A DNA stretch of 64,000 nt from assembly GCA_947476625.1 (NCBI GenBank), contig CANJRA010000002.1, positions 1 through 64,000 of the forward strand, given 5' to 3'. This DNA is from Fidelibacterota bacterium. Lineage in GTDB: Bacteria; Pseudomonadota; Alphaproteobacteria; Rhodospirillales; Rhodospirillaceae. The notes under the pieces were generated by a model, which had not been told where the DNA came from, searched no databases, and saw only the letters and a program-made list of their open reading frames with translations. Positions 51,219 through 60,241 of the stretch are shown here, in pieces. The number at the start of each line of letters is the position of its first letter. Position 1 is the stretch's first letter. The position numbers and the translations under genes were made by a program.

Positions 51219-53711
51219 GTGGCTGAAATTCTAGAACTACGTGATCGGCGACTGATTCCCGCGCGTGACTCATTGGTATCCGGTGCGACAAAGGTTCTTT
51301 CGCTGGATCTATTCGATACCTTGCTTTGGCGCCGCGTGCCCGAGCCTGCCGATGTCTTTCCGTTACTGGGCAGGCAACTCATCCTCGCAAATAAGCTCGC
51401 CTCGCATATTTCACCTTTCGGTTTTTCGGACTTGCGCAAAAGCGGTGAGCGGACAGCGCGTGAGCGGGTTCAAGCCGTCACGGGGTACCGCGAAGTAACC
51501 GTCGCAGACATTTACGGCGCAATTCCCGATCATATTTTTAACGCGGACTTCGATCTCGCCGCACGCGTTCAAGCAGAGCTTGCGTTCGAGCGCAGCCAGA
51601 TTCTCTTGGACTACGACGTCGTCATGTTGATGCGTGCCGCGAAAACTGCCGGGGCGCGGGTGGTTCTGATGTCGGATACTTATTTTACATCGGCGCAGTT
51701 GCGCGATTTCCTGACCGCCGCCGGATTGCGCGACTTGACGCTCATCGATCATATTTATGCCTCATGCGAAGTCGGCAAGCCTAAGTACCGCGATCTTTTC
51801 GATGTGCTGCTGAAGGATGCCGGGGTTCCACCTGGCGCAATACTGCATGTGGGCGATACGCTGGAAGCAGATGTTTATCCCTGCCACGCACGCGGGATTC
51901 CGGTTGTGCATTACGACAAATGGAGCTTCGCGCCGCGTGTTCAAAACGTGGAATTTCCCGCGGACCGGCAAAAGCGTGCGGCTTTGCTGGAGGATGCCGG
52001 GGATTTCGGCCTCACAGGCTTTCGCTCGCGGCTTGCCCAGCGTCCGCCGCCGCGTCTTGCGGCCGACCTAAAGCCCTATTGGATTTACGGCGCGGCAACC
52101 CTGGCGCCGGTTTTTGCCGGCTTTGCGCGGTGGGTTGTAAACGCCGCCGTGTCGCGCGGCACGCCGCGGATTTTCGGGCTGATGCGCGAAGGCCGCTTCC
52201 TCAACCGCGTTATACAAGCGACCGCGTCCGGCATGGGTCTGCCGCTGCTGACGGAGGAGCTATGGCTCTCTCGCCGCGCGGTGATCCGCGCCGCGCTTTA
52301 TGAAGATGACCTCAGCCTTCTGCCCGATGCGATTATGCTGTCTCCCGGCACGACCACCGAGGAAGTCTTGGCCTCGCTTGGAATGTCTCGTGCTGATTTG
52401 CAAGACGTGCTGCCCGCCACGTTTGATTTTCGTGCGGCGAATGCCTTGCAGGTTTTGGGTCGGGCCATCATTGCGACGCCCGCTTTAAAGACGAAAGTGC
52501 TGGCGACGTCGGCGCGACACCGCGCCAATCTTCTCATGGGTCTTGGTAAATATCTGCGCGAGCCGCGTCTGACGGTGCTCGACCTGGGTTATGCGGCGAC
52601 CATCCAGTCGGTTCTGGCGCTGATCTTGAAACGCGAAGGCAGCCCCATCGTTGTCAGTGGGCTTTATCTTGCGCTGAATGAGAAAGCCATGGGTCACATG
52701 CGCGGCGGCGCGGAATTGTCTGCCTATCTGGATGACGAGGGCTTCCAAGGGGCTACGGCGGCCTTGCTCTCGCGAACGCCGGACGTGCTGGAACATGCCT
52801 GCATGTGCCGTGAAGGCAGTTTGTCCCACTACGATGACAACGGCGCGCCGGTTCTGTTACCGAATCAGCGCGACGAAACACAGCTCGCTCAGATGGAGGC
52901 CCTTCAGCAGGGCATTATGGCGGGCGTGGAATCGATTAATGGATTGCTCGGTGGTCTGGGCCGCGTGTCCGCAAATACGCCGACACTCAAAGCGCAGATC
53001 GCGGAAATTATCTCTGCCGCGTTGCTGCATCCAACGCAGCAAGAAGCCGCGACAATAGGCGCTTGGCACCACGAAGCTAATTTCGATCTCACCGATGTGC
53101 GCCGCCTAGGCGATTTGGTTTTCCAGACCGAGCGGCTTGAATATCACGGCTTTCCGGTACTGCAGGAGTTGGGCCATCATCAGGCCTATTGGCCGGCGGC
53201 TGGGTTAGTCGCCGCGCTTCCCTTTCTGAGTGACGGATATGCCGCCGGCGCCAATAACACTTACGGCGCCGATCATCTGACGGCCGGTCCGCTGCTGGGC
53301 GGGCTTGCCATATGTCCGGACCTGGGGGTTGGCTTTGATACAAAGCGCCAAGGGGTTGTGCCGCTTGCGGTCAACGCCTTCGGACGCGGGCATATTCAGG
53401 TTGTCGTCAAGCCGCCGGGTCCCGAGGCGTATAATCGCCTACGGTTTACGTGGCCTAAGGCGCGAGCCGTTATGCAAATCGATTCTATTCAGGTGTCTTA
53501 TTTCAACGAAAGACAGCGCAGCACGGCCATATTGGGGCCCGTCGCGTGGAGCGGCGTGAGCGCGGTTTCGACCGGGGCTTATGTCAGCATCGCTGAAACC
53601 CCGGCTGAAGCTGTGGTTGATCTGGGTACGCCGCCGCCATGGCCGCACGCAGTAGAGCTGACGGTACGCTATAAATATCTCAAGCTTGATCCTATTTTCG
53701 AGAGGCGCTGA
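51219..53711 (+). CDS. Large protein with N-terminal HAD domain (COG5610-like)
   Basis: The 830-residue protein begins, from GTG 51219 with GGAG six bases upstream, with a HAD-superfamily domain: VLSLDLFDTLLWRRVPEPA (nucleophile Asp), VVLMSDTYFT (motif II), CEVGKPKYRDLF (Lys motif III) and GAILHVGDTLEADVYPCHA (motif IV acidic pair). The remaining 550 residues have no family I recognise; they include a TTEEVLASLGMSR segment and a C-terminal beta-rich part, FGRGHIQVVVKPPGPEAYN. COG5610-like proteins are found in surface polysaccharide loci. It is four bases before a GT2 glycosyltransferase gene that is interrupted. An earlier ATG at 51195 lacks a ribosome binding site. Confidence 0.78.
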   Translation: MAEILELRDRRLIPARDSLVSGATKVLSLDLFDTLLWRRVPEPADVFPLLGRQLILANKLASHISPFGFSDLRKSGERTARERVQAVTGYREVTVADIYGAIPDHIFNADFDLAARVQAELAFERSQILLDYDVVMLMRAAKTAGARVVLMSDTYFTSAQLRDFLTAAGLRDLTLIDHIYASCEVGKPKYRDLFDVLLKDAGVPPGAILHVGDTLEADVYPCHARGIPVVHYDKWSFAPRVQNVEFPADRQKRAALLEDAGDFGLTGFRSRLAQRPPPRLAADLKPYWIYGAATLAPVFAGFARWVVNAAVSRGTPRIFGLMREGRFLNRVIQATASGMGLPLLTEELWLSRRAVIRAALYEDDLSLLPDAIMLSPGTTTEEVLASLGMSRADLQDVLPATFDFRAANALQVLGRAIIATPALKTKVLATSARHRANLLMGLGKYLREPRLTVLDLGYAATIQSVLALILKREGSPIVVSGLYLALNEKAMGHMRGGAELSAYLDDEGFQGATAALLSRTPDVLEHACMCREGSLSHYDDNGAPVLLPNQRDETQLAQMEALQQGIMAGVESINGLLGGLGRVSANTPTLKAQIAEIISAALLHPTQQEAATIGAWHHEANFDLTDVRRLGDLVFQTERLEYHGFPVLQELGHHQAYWPAAGLVAALPFLSDGYAAGANNTYGADHLTAGPLLGGLAICPDLGVGFDTKRQGVVPLAVNAFGRGHIQVVVKPPGPEAYNRLRFTWPKARAVMQIDSIQVSYFNERQRSTAILGPVAWSGVSAVSTGAYVSIAETPAEAVVDLGTPPPWPHAVELTVRYKYLKLDPIFERR

Positions 53712-53714
53712 GTT

Positions 53715-54596
53715 ATGGCGGCAAACCGTCTGTGCATGGTCACGACAAACTTCAACTACGGCGCTTATCTCGACGATTGCATGCGCTCGGTTGTGAACAG
53801 CAAGGGTTTCGACCGTGTCGACTATGTTGTCATGGATGGCGGCTCGACCGACAACTCGCTGGATATCGTCAAGAAACACGCAAGCTCGCTCAAGCACTGG
53901 CAGTCGGAAAAAGACGCCGGCATGTATCACGCCATTCAGGCGGGGTTTGCCAAGTCGGATGCGCCCTACATGGGCTGGCTGAACTCCGACGCTCAACTGG
54001 CGCCGTGGGCGATTCAAAGCGTGCTCGATATTTTCGACCAGCTGCCGAACGTGCGCTGGATTACGTCGCGGTTTCCGATGCAGGCGCGCAAAGACGGCGT
54101 CGTGATCAAGGCCGATTTCTTGCCGGGCGTCGACAACTGGGGATTCTTTAACGGCGAATATGTGCGCTCGCTCGGGTTGCCGTCGTCGGGCTGGATCGTG
54201 CAGGACTGCACCTTCTGGCGGCGCGACCTGTGGGATGAGGTCGGCGGAGAATTCGATCTCTCTTTGAAACTCGCCGGTGATTTCGAGTTGTGGGCGCGCT
54301 TTATTCAGAAGACGGATTTGTAAGTGGTGCCTGTTCCATTTGGCATCTATCGCTATCACGGCGCCAATGCCGCCATCGCCGGGCGCGACCAGTACCGCGA
54401 TGAGTGCGTGAAAGTACTGCAGCGCTACACGCCGATTATTCCGGAAGACCTCCAACGCCTGAACGACCGTGTTGTCGCGAAGCATCTGAAAGCGATCGGC
54501 TTCGGGCATCTGGTCGACAAGAACATGGGCCCGCCGCTGAAAACCATTCTGTTCAATCACGCCGACGGACGCTACTTCATCCACGAACAGGAATAG
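53715..54596 (+). pseudogene. GT2-family glycosyltransferase with an internal TAA
   Basis: The frame holds 293 codons, broken by TAA at 54321-54323. The first part is a GT-A glycosyltransferase: MVTTNFNYGAYLDDCMRSV, VDYVVMDGGSTDNSLDI (about 36-52), WLNSDAQLAPWAI (DxD-like) and EFDLSLKLAGDFELWARF (about 177). In frame after the stop comes VVPVPFGIYRYHGANAAIAG and the C-terminal helices to TAG at 54596. The 203-codon product would lack the C-terminal acceptor-side part. A TAT or TAC codon is the natural reading at the stop. It could be pseudogene or sequencing error. It sits between the HAD gene and the RNase gene. Confidence 0.82.
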
Positions 54597-54600
54597 CGGC

Positions 54601-55728
54601 GTGAGCATATCCTCGCGCTATCCGGACACCATCCTCGTGAACCGCGCCCCCGGTGAAACACGCTATGCCTTGCTGGCCGGCGAAGACCTGGTCGAGGTCG
54701 TGCATCGCCGTGATGCCGAGGTTCAGCCCGGTGCGATTTACCTGGGACGCGCGGGCGCCAAGGTGCCGGGCTTTGACGCCGTGTTTGTCAGTTTTGGCGA
54801 TACCGACGATGGTGTTTTGCCTGTGAAGGGCAGGCTGCCCTCGCAAGGCGCGGCCGTGCCGGTGGTTGTTGTGGTGCCCGCCCGCGCGGATAAAGGCGCA
54901 GAGCTTAAACACGCCGACATTCCGGTGCCTGAGGGCTCGAAAGCGCCTTGCTTGTTGCATGCCGCTCCCGAGCCGGTTGATGTGTGGTGGCAATGTTACC
55001 GCGATGGTATCGCGCGCATCATCTGCGCCCCACGGCGCGAGTCCGCACGTGTGAAGGCCCTGTTGGAACCAGAGGCGCCTGTCGAAGAAGCGGCCGAAGG
55101 CTCCGACCTCTTCGCGATGCATGGCGTCGACGCCGCCATCGAGGCAGCGCTCAGCCCTGTCGTGCCTTTGCCCAGCGGCGGCAGCCTCATTATCGAGCCG
55201 ACGGCGGCAATTGTTGCGATCGACATTAACGCCGGTCCTGCATATCCGGGCATCGCGAACAATGACGCCCTGGTTGCCGTGGCGGTGGAACTGCGCCGGC
55301 GCAATATCGCAGGTCACATACTTATCGACATCATTCCAGGACGCCGTCGTGGTGAATTGCCTAAACGTCTCATGGACGCGCTAAGCCCCGATCCGATCCC
55401 AGCCAACGTCGCGGGCCTGACGCCGCTCGGCATGATCGAGCTGACCCGCAAGCGTGTGGGGCTTTCGCTGGCCCAAACGCTTTGCGCCGAGGATGGTGCG
55501 TTGAGCGCAGCAACAGTTGCCTACAAACTTTTGCGCGATGCCGTCGGCTGCGCCTTCACGCAAAAGGCCGCGCACATCGAGGCCGCCGCCGCGCCCGATG
55601 TGATCGCGCTGTTGCAAGGCCCGCTACGCGCGGCGCTGAGCGAAGCCGAAGACATGACCAAAAGCGCCATCGCGCTGGTGCCGCGTCCGCAATTCCCGCG
55701 CGGGCGTACCGATGTGCGTGCCGCTTGA
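54601..55728 (+). CDS. RNase E/G-family protein (short, RNase G-like)
   Basis: This 375-residue protein has the RNase E/G catalytic domain in reduced form. DLVEVVHRRDAEVQPGAIYLG matches the start of the S1-like part, and GFDAVFVSFGDTDDG follows. The catalytic core shows AIVAIDINAGPAY (about 202-214, Mg-binding Asp), GHILIDIIPGRRRG (second Asp, about 237-250) and LTPLGMIELTRKRVG. It lacks the C-terminal scaffold of RNase E. The start is GTG 54601, four bases after the GT2 stop. This gene precedes yacG and tRNA-Phe, as in many alphaproteobacteria, suggesting a role in RNA processing. Confidence 0.85.
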   Translation: MSISSRYPDTILVNRAPGETRYALLAGEDLVEVVHRRDAEVQPGAIYLGRAGAKVPGFDAVFVSFGDTDDGVLPVKGRLPSQGAAVPVVVVVPARADKGAELKHADIPVPEGSKAPCLLHAAPEPVDVWWQCYRDGIARIICAPRRESARVKALLEPEAPVEEAAEGSDLFAMHGVDAAIEAALSPVVPLPSGGSLIIEPTAAIVAIDINAGPAYPGIANNDALVAVAVELRRRNIAGHILIDIIPGRRRGELPKRLMDALSPDPIPANVAGLTPLGMIELTRKRVGLSLAQTLCAEDGALSAATVAYKLLRDAVGCAFTQKAAHIEAAAAPDVIALLQGPLRAALSEAEDMTKSAIALVPRPQFPRGRTDVRAA

Positions 55729-55760
55729 CGGCCGGCCGATCCCTTAGCAATGATTGTGCG

Positions 55761-55979
55761 ATGACAGCCGATCCCTCCGATGCCTCAAAACTTCCCGGCG
55801 TGCGCGTGACCGCGCCGAAGTGCGTGCGCTGCGCCCAACCGGTACAGCCGCGCACCCGCCCGTTCTGCTCCCAGCGCTGCGCCGACATCGACCTGGGTGC
55901 CTGGCTGACGGAATCCTACCGGGTGCCCACCGACCAGGGCATGGATAGCGAAGACGACGAAGGCCCCGAAAAAGCCTAA
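55761..55979 (+). CDS. yacG: DNA gyrase inhibitor YacG (zinc-binding)
   Basis: The 72-residue protein has the four-cysteine zinc site of YacG: CVRC near residue 20 and CSQRC near residue 36, followed by DLGAWLTESYRVPTDQG, the conserved helix. YacG binds GyrB and inhibits DNA supercoiling in Escherichia coli. The start at ATG 55761 is set by conservation. The acidic C-terminal tail (MDSEDDEGPEKA) is variable in the family. Confidence 0.9.
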   Translation: MTADPSDASKLPGVRVTAPKCVRCAQPVQPRTRPFCSQRCADIDLGAWLTESYRVPTDQGMDSEDDEGPEKA

Positions 55980-56053
55980 ACCGGCGGCCCTTTACGTCAA
56001 AAAGCCCAACATCCTCAAGGATTTCGCGGTTCTTGCCCCAATGTCGGGGCGGC

Positions 56054-56082
56054 TGGACAGGCCCGGTGTTCTCTTTTATAAA
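56054..56082 (+). promoter_or_regulatory. Sigma-70-type promoter of tRNA-Phe
   Basis: TGGACA (56054-56059) and TATAAA (56077-56082) are separated by 17 bases; each matches the consensus at five of six positions. The start of the tRNA is 32 bases downstream. Confidence 0.7.
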
Positions 56083-56113
56083 GCGCGCCTTCCCTCAAGG
56101 GTTTTGCCCCAAT

Positions 56114-56189
56114 GCCCGGGTAGCTCAGTTGGTAGAGCAGCGGATTGAAAATCCGCGTGTCGGCGGTTCAAATCCGTCCCCGGGCACCA
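56114..56189 (+). tRNA. tRNA-Phe (GAA)
   Basis: The 76-base gene folds as a cloverleaf. The acceptor GCCCGGG pairs with CCCGGGC before ACCA, so CCA is encoded. The D-arm contains TAGCTCAGTTGGTAGAGC. The anticodon stem GCGGA/TCCGC encloses TTGAAAA, giving anticodon GAA. The T-arm is GGCGGTTCAAATCCGTC. All canonical positions are present. It follows yacG. Confidence 0.97.
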
Positions 56190-56398
56190 TTCTCCCTTCT
56201 TAAGTTTTCTACCGTTTTTGTCTGCGGGCCTATTGCCGCTTTTAAAAGTTGGGCTGCTCAAATTGATCAATGCTACAAATTAATCGTCGTACCTGAGTTG
56301 CGCGCGAGGGAAGGTAACGCGCGCGCGATGAAGTCGGGTCGACGGCTCTGACGGAGAGTCATAAACTAAATCATTGGGTAATTAGAGGGGAGGATACG

Positions 56399-57400
56399 AT
56401 GAAATTCTTGCGGACATTCATGATGGCGGCGCTGATCGCAGCCCCGTTGCACAGCGCGCTCGCCGACGAAACGGTGACGGATTACTTGGGGAACAAGATC
56501 GTTCTCAAGGAAGGTGATGTCGTCAATAACGGCGTCAAAATCCATTACTACTATGTGGGCGAGGGGCCGGTTCTGATCATCTCGCACGGTAACGGCGACT
56601 TCTGGTTCGGCTGGCGCAATCAGATCGCCTTTCTGGCGAAGCGCTACAAGGTCGTGATCTACGATCTGCGCAACTTCAATAAAAGCGACAAGATTATCGG
56701 ACAGGCCGCCAACATCGATATCAATTACGAAAATGACTTAAAAGCCGTACAGGAAAAATTCACGGACGGCCCGGCAGTTCACATCGGTAACGACCAAGGC
56801 GGCATGGTGCTTTGGACATACGCCATGCGTTATCCCGAAAAGGTGAAATTGCTGATTCAGACCAACACCATTCATCCGCGCGCGTTCGTGCGCGAATTGG
56901 CGAAGAACGATCAGCAGGCGAAAGCCAGCTACTACATCCAGATGTTTATAGACGAGCCAAATAAAGCAGGCCTTGAACGCGCCATCATGACCATGAACCC
57001 TGATCGTCCTGGCCGTGTCTTCCCGTCGGCTGAAATCGAAAAGATGTGGCGTGAGGCTTATGCGCGCACCACCGAAAAGGGGCGGCAAGGCTGTCTTGAT
57101 TGGTACCGATACAATTTCCCGTCGAAGCCCTATTCGCCGACCGACTATGCGTTCGGATATCAGGGAAGCGACTTCCCTCATATCAAAGCTCCCACTCTTG
57201 TAGTGGAAGCGTTGAATGATGGCGCGCTGCGGCCGGGCGGCTACAACGAACTGGGAAACTGGATCGATGCTGATTTTACATTAACGACCTGGCCGGAAGG
57301 TGATCACTTCCAGAATCACAATCAGCCGGCAAAGTTTAATGACACGATTGGCCGCTGGCTGGATGCTTACGACAAAGGATTGCCGCCACTCACGAAGTAA
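56399..57400 (+). CDS. Exported alpha/beta-hydrolase with an Asp nucleophile (epoxide-hydrolase-like)
   Basis: The 333-residue protein has a signal peptide (FMMAALIAAPLHSALA). The mature alpha/beta-hydrolase has the oxyanion region LIISHGNGDFWFGWRNQI (about 60-77), a nucleophile elbow GNDQGGMVLWTY (about 131) in which Asp takes the nucleophile place as in epoxide hydrolases and haloalkane dehalogenases, and a catalytic His in WPEGDHFQNH (about 301). The usual H-bond network cannot be checked here. Substrate is unknown. It has its own upstream region after tRNA-Phe and ends in a hairpin shared with a convergent gene. Confidence 0.83.
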   Translation: MKFLRTFMMAALIAAPLHSALADETVTDYLGNKIVLKEGDVVNNGVKIHYYYVGEGPVLIISHGNGDFWFGWRNQIAFLAKRYKVVIYDLRNFNKSDKIIGQAANIDINYENDLKAVQEKFTDGPAVHIGNDQGGMVLWTYAMRYPEKVKLLIQTNTIHPRAFVRELAKNDQQAKASYYIQMFIDEPNKAGLERAIMTMNPDRPGRVFPSAEIEKMWREAYARTTEKGRQGCLDWYRYNFPSKPYSPTDYAFGYQGSDFPHIKAPTLVVEALNDGALRPGGYNELGNWIDADFTLTTWPEGDHFQNHNQPAKFNDTIGRWLDAYDKGLPPLTK

Positions 57401-57444
57401 TAAGATCTCGCTCTGCGCTGAACTGGCGGGCGACGTCCACATAA

Positions 57445-57474
57445 ACAGCCCGGCTTCGTGAGAGGCCGGGCTGT
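57445..57474. terminator. Hairpin between convergent hydrolase and glycine-zipper genes
   Basis: ACAGCCCGGC (57445-57454) and GCCGGGCTGT (57465-57474) are perfect 10-base complements around a 10-base loop. No T-run follows, but it lies exactly between two convergent genes, so it probably terminates or protects both. Confidence 0.65.
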
Positions 57475-57502
57475 GAACGTTCAGGTCGTGCTTATCCGAG
57501 GG

Positions 57503-57726
57503 TTAGTAACGGTCGTCGTCACGACGATCGCGGCGGCGATCGCGGCGGTCGTCATGGTGATCAGGCGTCGTAGCCGCGCCCGCTACTGCGCCGACGGCCG
57601 CTCCCGCCACCAATGGCGCGCCCAGAACTGCCGCCGCACCAACGCCGATAGCGCCGCCGGTAAGCGCTCGCGTTCCCGGGTCATGGCCATAAGGGCTACG
57701 GCGCTGACAATAAGTTTCGTTTTCAT
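57503..57726 (-). pseudogene. Exported glycine-zipper protein gene with a frameshift
   Basis: ATG 57726, with AAGGA eight bases upstream, starts a signal peptide MKTKLIVSAVALMAM, whose frame then degenerates to arginine-rich sequence. In the next frame, RALTGGAIGVGAAAVLGAP, VAGAAVGAVAGAATT and a tail of repeated DRRDRR read perfectly to TAA at 57503. Intact relatives have a signal peptide, a glycine-zipper of GxxxG type and a charged tail, so one base appears missing between 57665 and 57690. The alternative start in the zipper frame (ATG 57736) lacks a signal peptide and is less likely. Confidence 0.7.
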
Positions 57727-57790
57727 TGGAAAACATCCTTTTCGGGTGAGTGTCATAGCTACAACGCCGACAGCACCTAAAAGGTCAGCA

Positions 57791-57985
57791 TTATTGTGTC
57801 GGAGCGAAAAATAAGTGAATGCCCTCTATTGCGTCCCATTCACCGCCGTTTCCGGCGGGACCTAAAACGCGCATTTCGTGAGCTCTGATGGGAAGGATCG
57901 TTTCCAGCTTAACGCGCGCGGTATCGGGCAGATCGCATTGGAAAACGACATCAATAGGGTTGCAGAAATCACCGGCCGGTTTAGC
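57791..57985 (-). pseudogene. Coding-like fragment without start
   Basis: A 64-codon open stretch, ending TAA at 57791-57793, reads AKPAGDFCNPIDVVFQCDL, then VKLETILPIRAHEMRVLGPA, then NGGEWDAIEGIHLFFAPT. It has a protein-like composition, but there is no start codon: an in-frame TAG lies immediately upstream at 57986. It may be the last part of a lost gene or a chance reading. No family is recognised. Confidence 0.35.
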
Positions 57986-58019
57986 CTATGCTTGTTTCAC
58001 CCTCTCGGACGTTATCTGA

Positions 58020-58817
58020 ATGCTCAAATGCTATAGGCAAGGCGTTGTCGTTCCGCAGCTTATTCCGGCGCGCCCGCACCGCGACTGGATGGATAGCTTT
58101 CCCGAAAGACATCCATACCGCTGTCTGCCCATGGCGATTGCTAATAGCTTCGGTTGGGAATTGCTAAGTCCGTGCGATGTAAAGCTTGAATGGAACGGTG
58201 GGCCCGGTCTTGGGGATATCAAGATCACGGCGGAGGATAACTATCCCTACGTCCACAATTTCGCCCTGTCGAATTTTTCGCACGGCGTTGTTTCTTTCCA
58301 CACCGGCTATCTCTTTGTGACCAATCCCGGATGGCAGTTGCTGGCGACGGGGCCCTTAAATGAAATCCCTGACGGCATTGTCCCGCTGACGGCGGTGATC
58401 GAAACGGAATGGCTTCCATACCCTTTCGGCATGAGCTGGAAATTCACACGTCCGGGCACTGTGCGTTTCAAAAAAGATCAGCCCTTTTGTCATTTGCTGC
58501 CGGTGCAGATCGCGCCCGTGTTGGAAATCGTACCCGAGATCCACGAGCTCAGTGACAATCAGCAGCTGGGCGACAGCTATATGAAATACCGCAACGATCG
58601 CGCCAAGCTGCTTGCGAACCAACAAAAGGTTGCCGCGCAGGGTGGTGAAAAGGCCGAGAACTGGGGCAAGCAGTATCTCTACGGCAAGCTGAGTGATGGG
58701 ACGGCCGCGACCAACCACTACCAGAAACTGCGCCTTGCTGCGCCAGTCGACAAACGCCCGCAAAGAACGCCCATTCCCTCGTTCTCTTATGGCCCGAAAA
58801 ATCCCCCCAGCACGTAG
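58020..58817 (+). CDS. DUF6065-like protein of unknown function
   Basis: The 265-residue protein reads MLKCYRQGVVVPQLIPARPHR, then PYRCLPMAIANSFGWELLSP and VKLEWNGGP. Further on come HNFALSNFSHGVVSFHTGYLF and WLPYPFGMSWKFTRPGTVRF. This compact beta-rich pattern recalls the DUF6065 family, which I recognise only in outline. Several such proteins sit with peptide or polyketide-like biosynthesis genes, but none is here. No signal peptide is seen. The preceding 34 bases have no obvious ribosome binding site. Function unknown. Confidence 0.6.
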   Translation: MLKCYRQGVVVPQLIPARPHRDWMDSFPERHPYRCLPMAIANSFGWELLSPCDVKLEWNGGPGLGDIKITAEDNYPYVHNFALSNFSHGVVSFHTGYLFVTNPGWQLLATGPLNEIPDGIVPLTAVIETEWLPYPFGMSWKFTRPGTVRFKKDQPFCHLLPVQIAPVLEIVPEIHELSDNQQLGDSYMKYRNDRAKLLANQQKVAAQGGEKAENWGKQYLYGKLSDGTAATNHYQKLRLAAPVDKRPQRTPIPSFSYGPKNPPST

Positions 58818-59088
58818 TGCACCCGAGAAAAGATTAATTAGAATTAATGGGTTGATGCCTGAGGTGTGCGGTTTTCCACGCTTGGCGTCGATGGCATGCG
58901 ACATCGCGCCCGCCCAGGTAGCGCCGGCAGCCGTCTCCTTAATGTGCAGAACAACGAGCCTTTCACCGCCGAACTGATCGGTGCTAAAATTTGTGACCGC
59001 ACCTTGGTTTAGTCGCCCGGTCTGCGTGGCGCTCGGGAGCGCGACGTTCCCTTAGTACGTTGTGAGCCGGTGTCTGGGAGGGCACATA
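58818..59088. other. Intergenic region before the exported cluster
   Basis: These 271 bases have no supported gene. The TTAATTAGAATTAATGGG stretch (58836-58853) is AT-rich, and the ribosome binding site GGGAGG lies just before the next gene at 59089. It probably carries the promoter of the exported cluster. Confidence 0.4.
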
Positions 59089-60204
59089 ATGAGCATATTT
59101 AGGGTTTCGGGTTCGGCGCGTCTGGCCGGCTGGGCTGCGGCATTGTTCGCGGTCGGCTTTTCGGCCGAGTGCGCAGCTGCGGAGAGCAGAAGCTGGGTGG
59201 TTGGGTGGTTCACGCTCGCCACGTATTCCCAGGAAGGCGACTGTTCCGCCGGCATCAATCCCTCGATTTACGAGGTCTATCGGACCGTCTTGCAGAACAT
59301 GGGCAAAACGCCCAAGGAAATCGAAACGATCTTCTCCGACATCGGCAACGGCGGCCCGCCCGCGACGCAGGAATTGTTCATCAATCGCGGCCGTATCGAC
59401 GGCAAGCCGGTCAACATCTACGACAATCCGATGTCCGCGCCGGATCCTAAGTTCCGCGAGGTCGACGGCAAGTATGCGTTCGGCTTCAATCTCGACGGCA
59501 AAGCAGACACTGGATACGAAGGCCCTGAAAGTCACGAGCGCGGCGTCGATAACCAATATTATCGCGCCCTTGGCTGCAATCAGAACCACCGCGCGTTTCC
59601 GCCCGATCGCCCGACACACGCGATTTACATTTGGAACGGCGCCCGCGATTCCTCACCCGCATGGATCATCACTGTTAAGGGCGAGAACCTCGACCAGGAC
59701 GGCGAGGTAACGGTTTTATTCGATCGCGCGCTCAAGCACGCGACGCTCGACGCCACCGGCAATGTGGTCGCCGACGCCACGTTCCGCATCGATCCCAGCC
59801 CGCGCTCACACAACGAGCTGAAGGGCCGCATCAAAGACAGCATTCTCTATATCGACGACGGCGATCTGCATCTTCTCGGCGACCCGTTCAATTATGTGAA
59901 GCTTCAACTCGCCAACACACATGCGCGCTTCAAGCTGCTGCCCGGCGGCAAGCTGGAGGGCATTCTCGGTGGTTATATGCCGTGGATGAACCTTTACTTC
60001 TCGTATAGCTCGCATGGTTACGTCGCCGAGGTAAATGAAAGCATCAACTATCACGGCGTCTATCACGCGCTGCGCCGTTTGGCCGATGCCTATCCCGATC
60101 CGAAGACCGGACAGAACACCGCGATTTCCGTCGCCTATCGTGTCGAGGCCGTGCGCGCGTTTACGCTGCCCGCGGAACCGATCAAATCCGCCGACGCCCG
60201 ATAG
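59089..60204 (+). CDS. Exported protein of unknown function
   Basis: From ATG 59089 (GGGAGG upstream) the 371-residue product has a signal peptide (RLAGWAAALFAVGFSAECAA). The mature protein shows SAGINPSIYEVYRTVLQNMGK, GPPATQELFINRGRIDGKP, RALGCNQNHRAFPPDRPTH and later DDGDLHLLGDPFNYVKLQLA, none of which I can place in a family. It is followed by DUF1592/1588/1585 and DUF1552 genes, so it may belong to the same exported complex. It is separated from the next gene by 37 bases. Confidence 0.72.
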   Translation: MSIFRVSGSARLAGWAAALFAVGFSAECAAAESRSWVVGWFTLATYSQEGDCSAGINPSIYEVYRTVLQNMGKTPKEIETIFSDIGNGGPPATQELFINRGRIDGKPVNIYDNPMSAPDPKFREVDGKYAFGFNLDGKADTGYEGPESHERGVDNQYYRALGCNQNHRAFPPDRPTHAIYIWNGARDSSPAWIITVKGENLDQDGEVTVLFDRALKHATLDATGNVVADATFRIDPSPRSHNELKGRIKDSILYIDDGDLHLLGDPFNYVKLQLANTHARFKLLPGGKLEGILGGYMPWMNLYFSYSSHGYVAEVNESINYHGVYHALRRLADAYPDPKTGQNTAISVAYRVEAVRAFTLPAEPIKSADAR

Positions 60205-60241
60205 CGCCCGGTAGCGAACGTTAACAAGAGAGTTCGAAAAG

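Noticed and set aside
3585-54323. Recoding of TAA or TAG as an amino acid to explain the internal stops
   Set aside because: TAA and TAG both serve as normal stops for many intact genes here, and the three internal stops do not call for a common residue.
53439-54608. Long minus-strand frame opposite the HAD and GT2 genes
   Set aside because: No family motifs, and it is explained by GC-rich codon use in the plus-strand genes. The GT2 reading has DGGSTD and other signatures.
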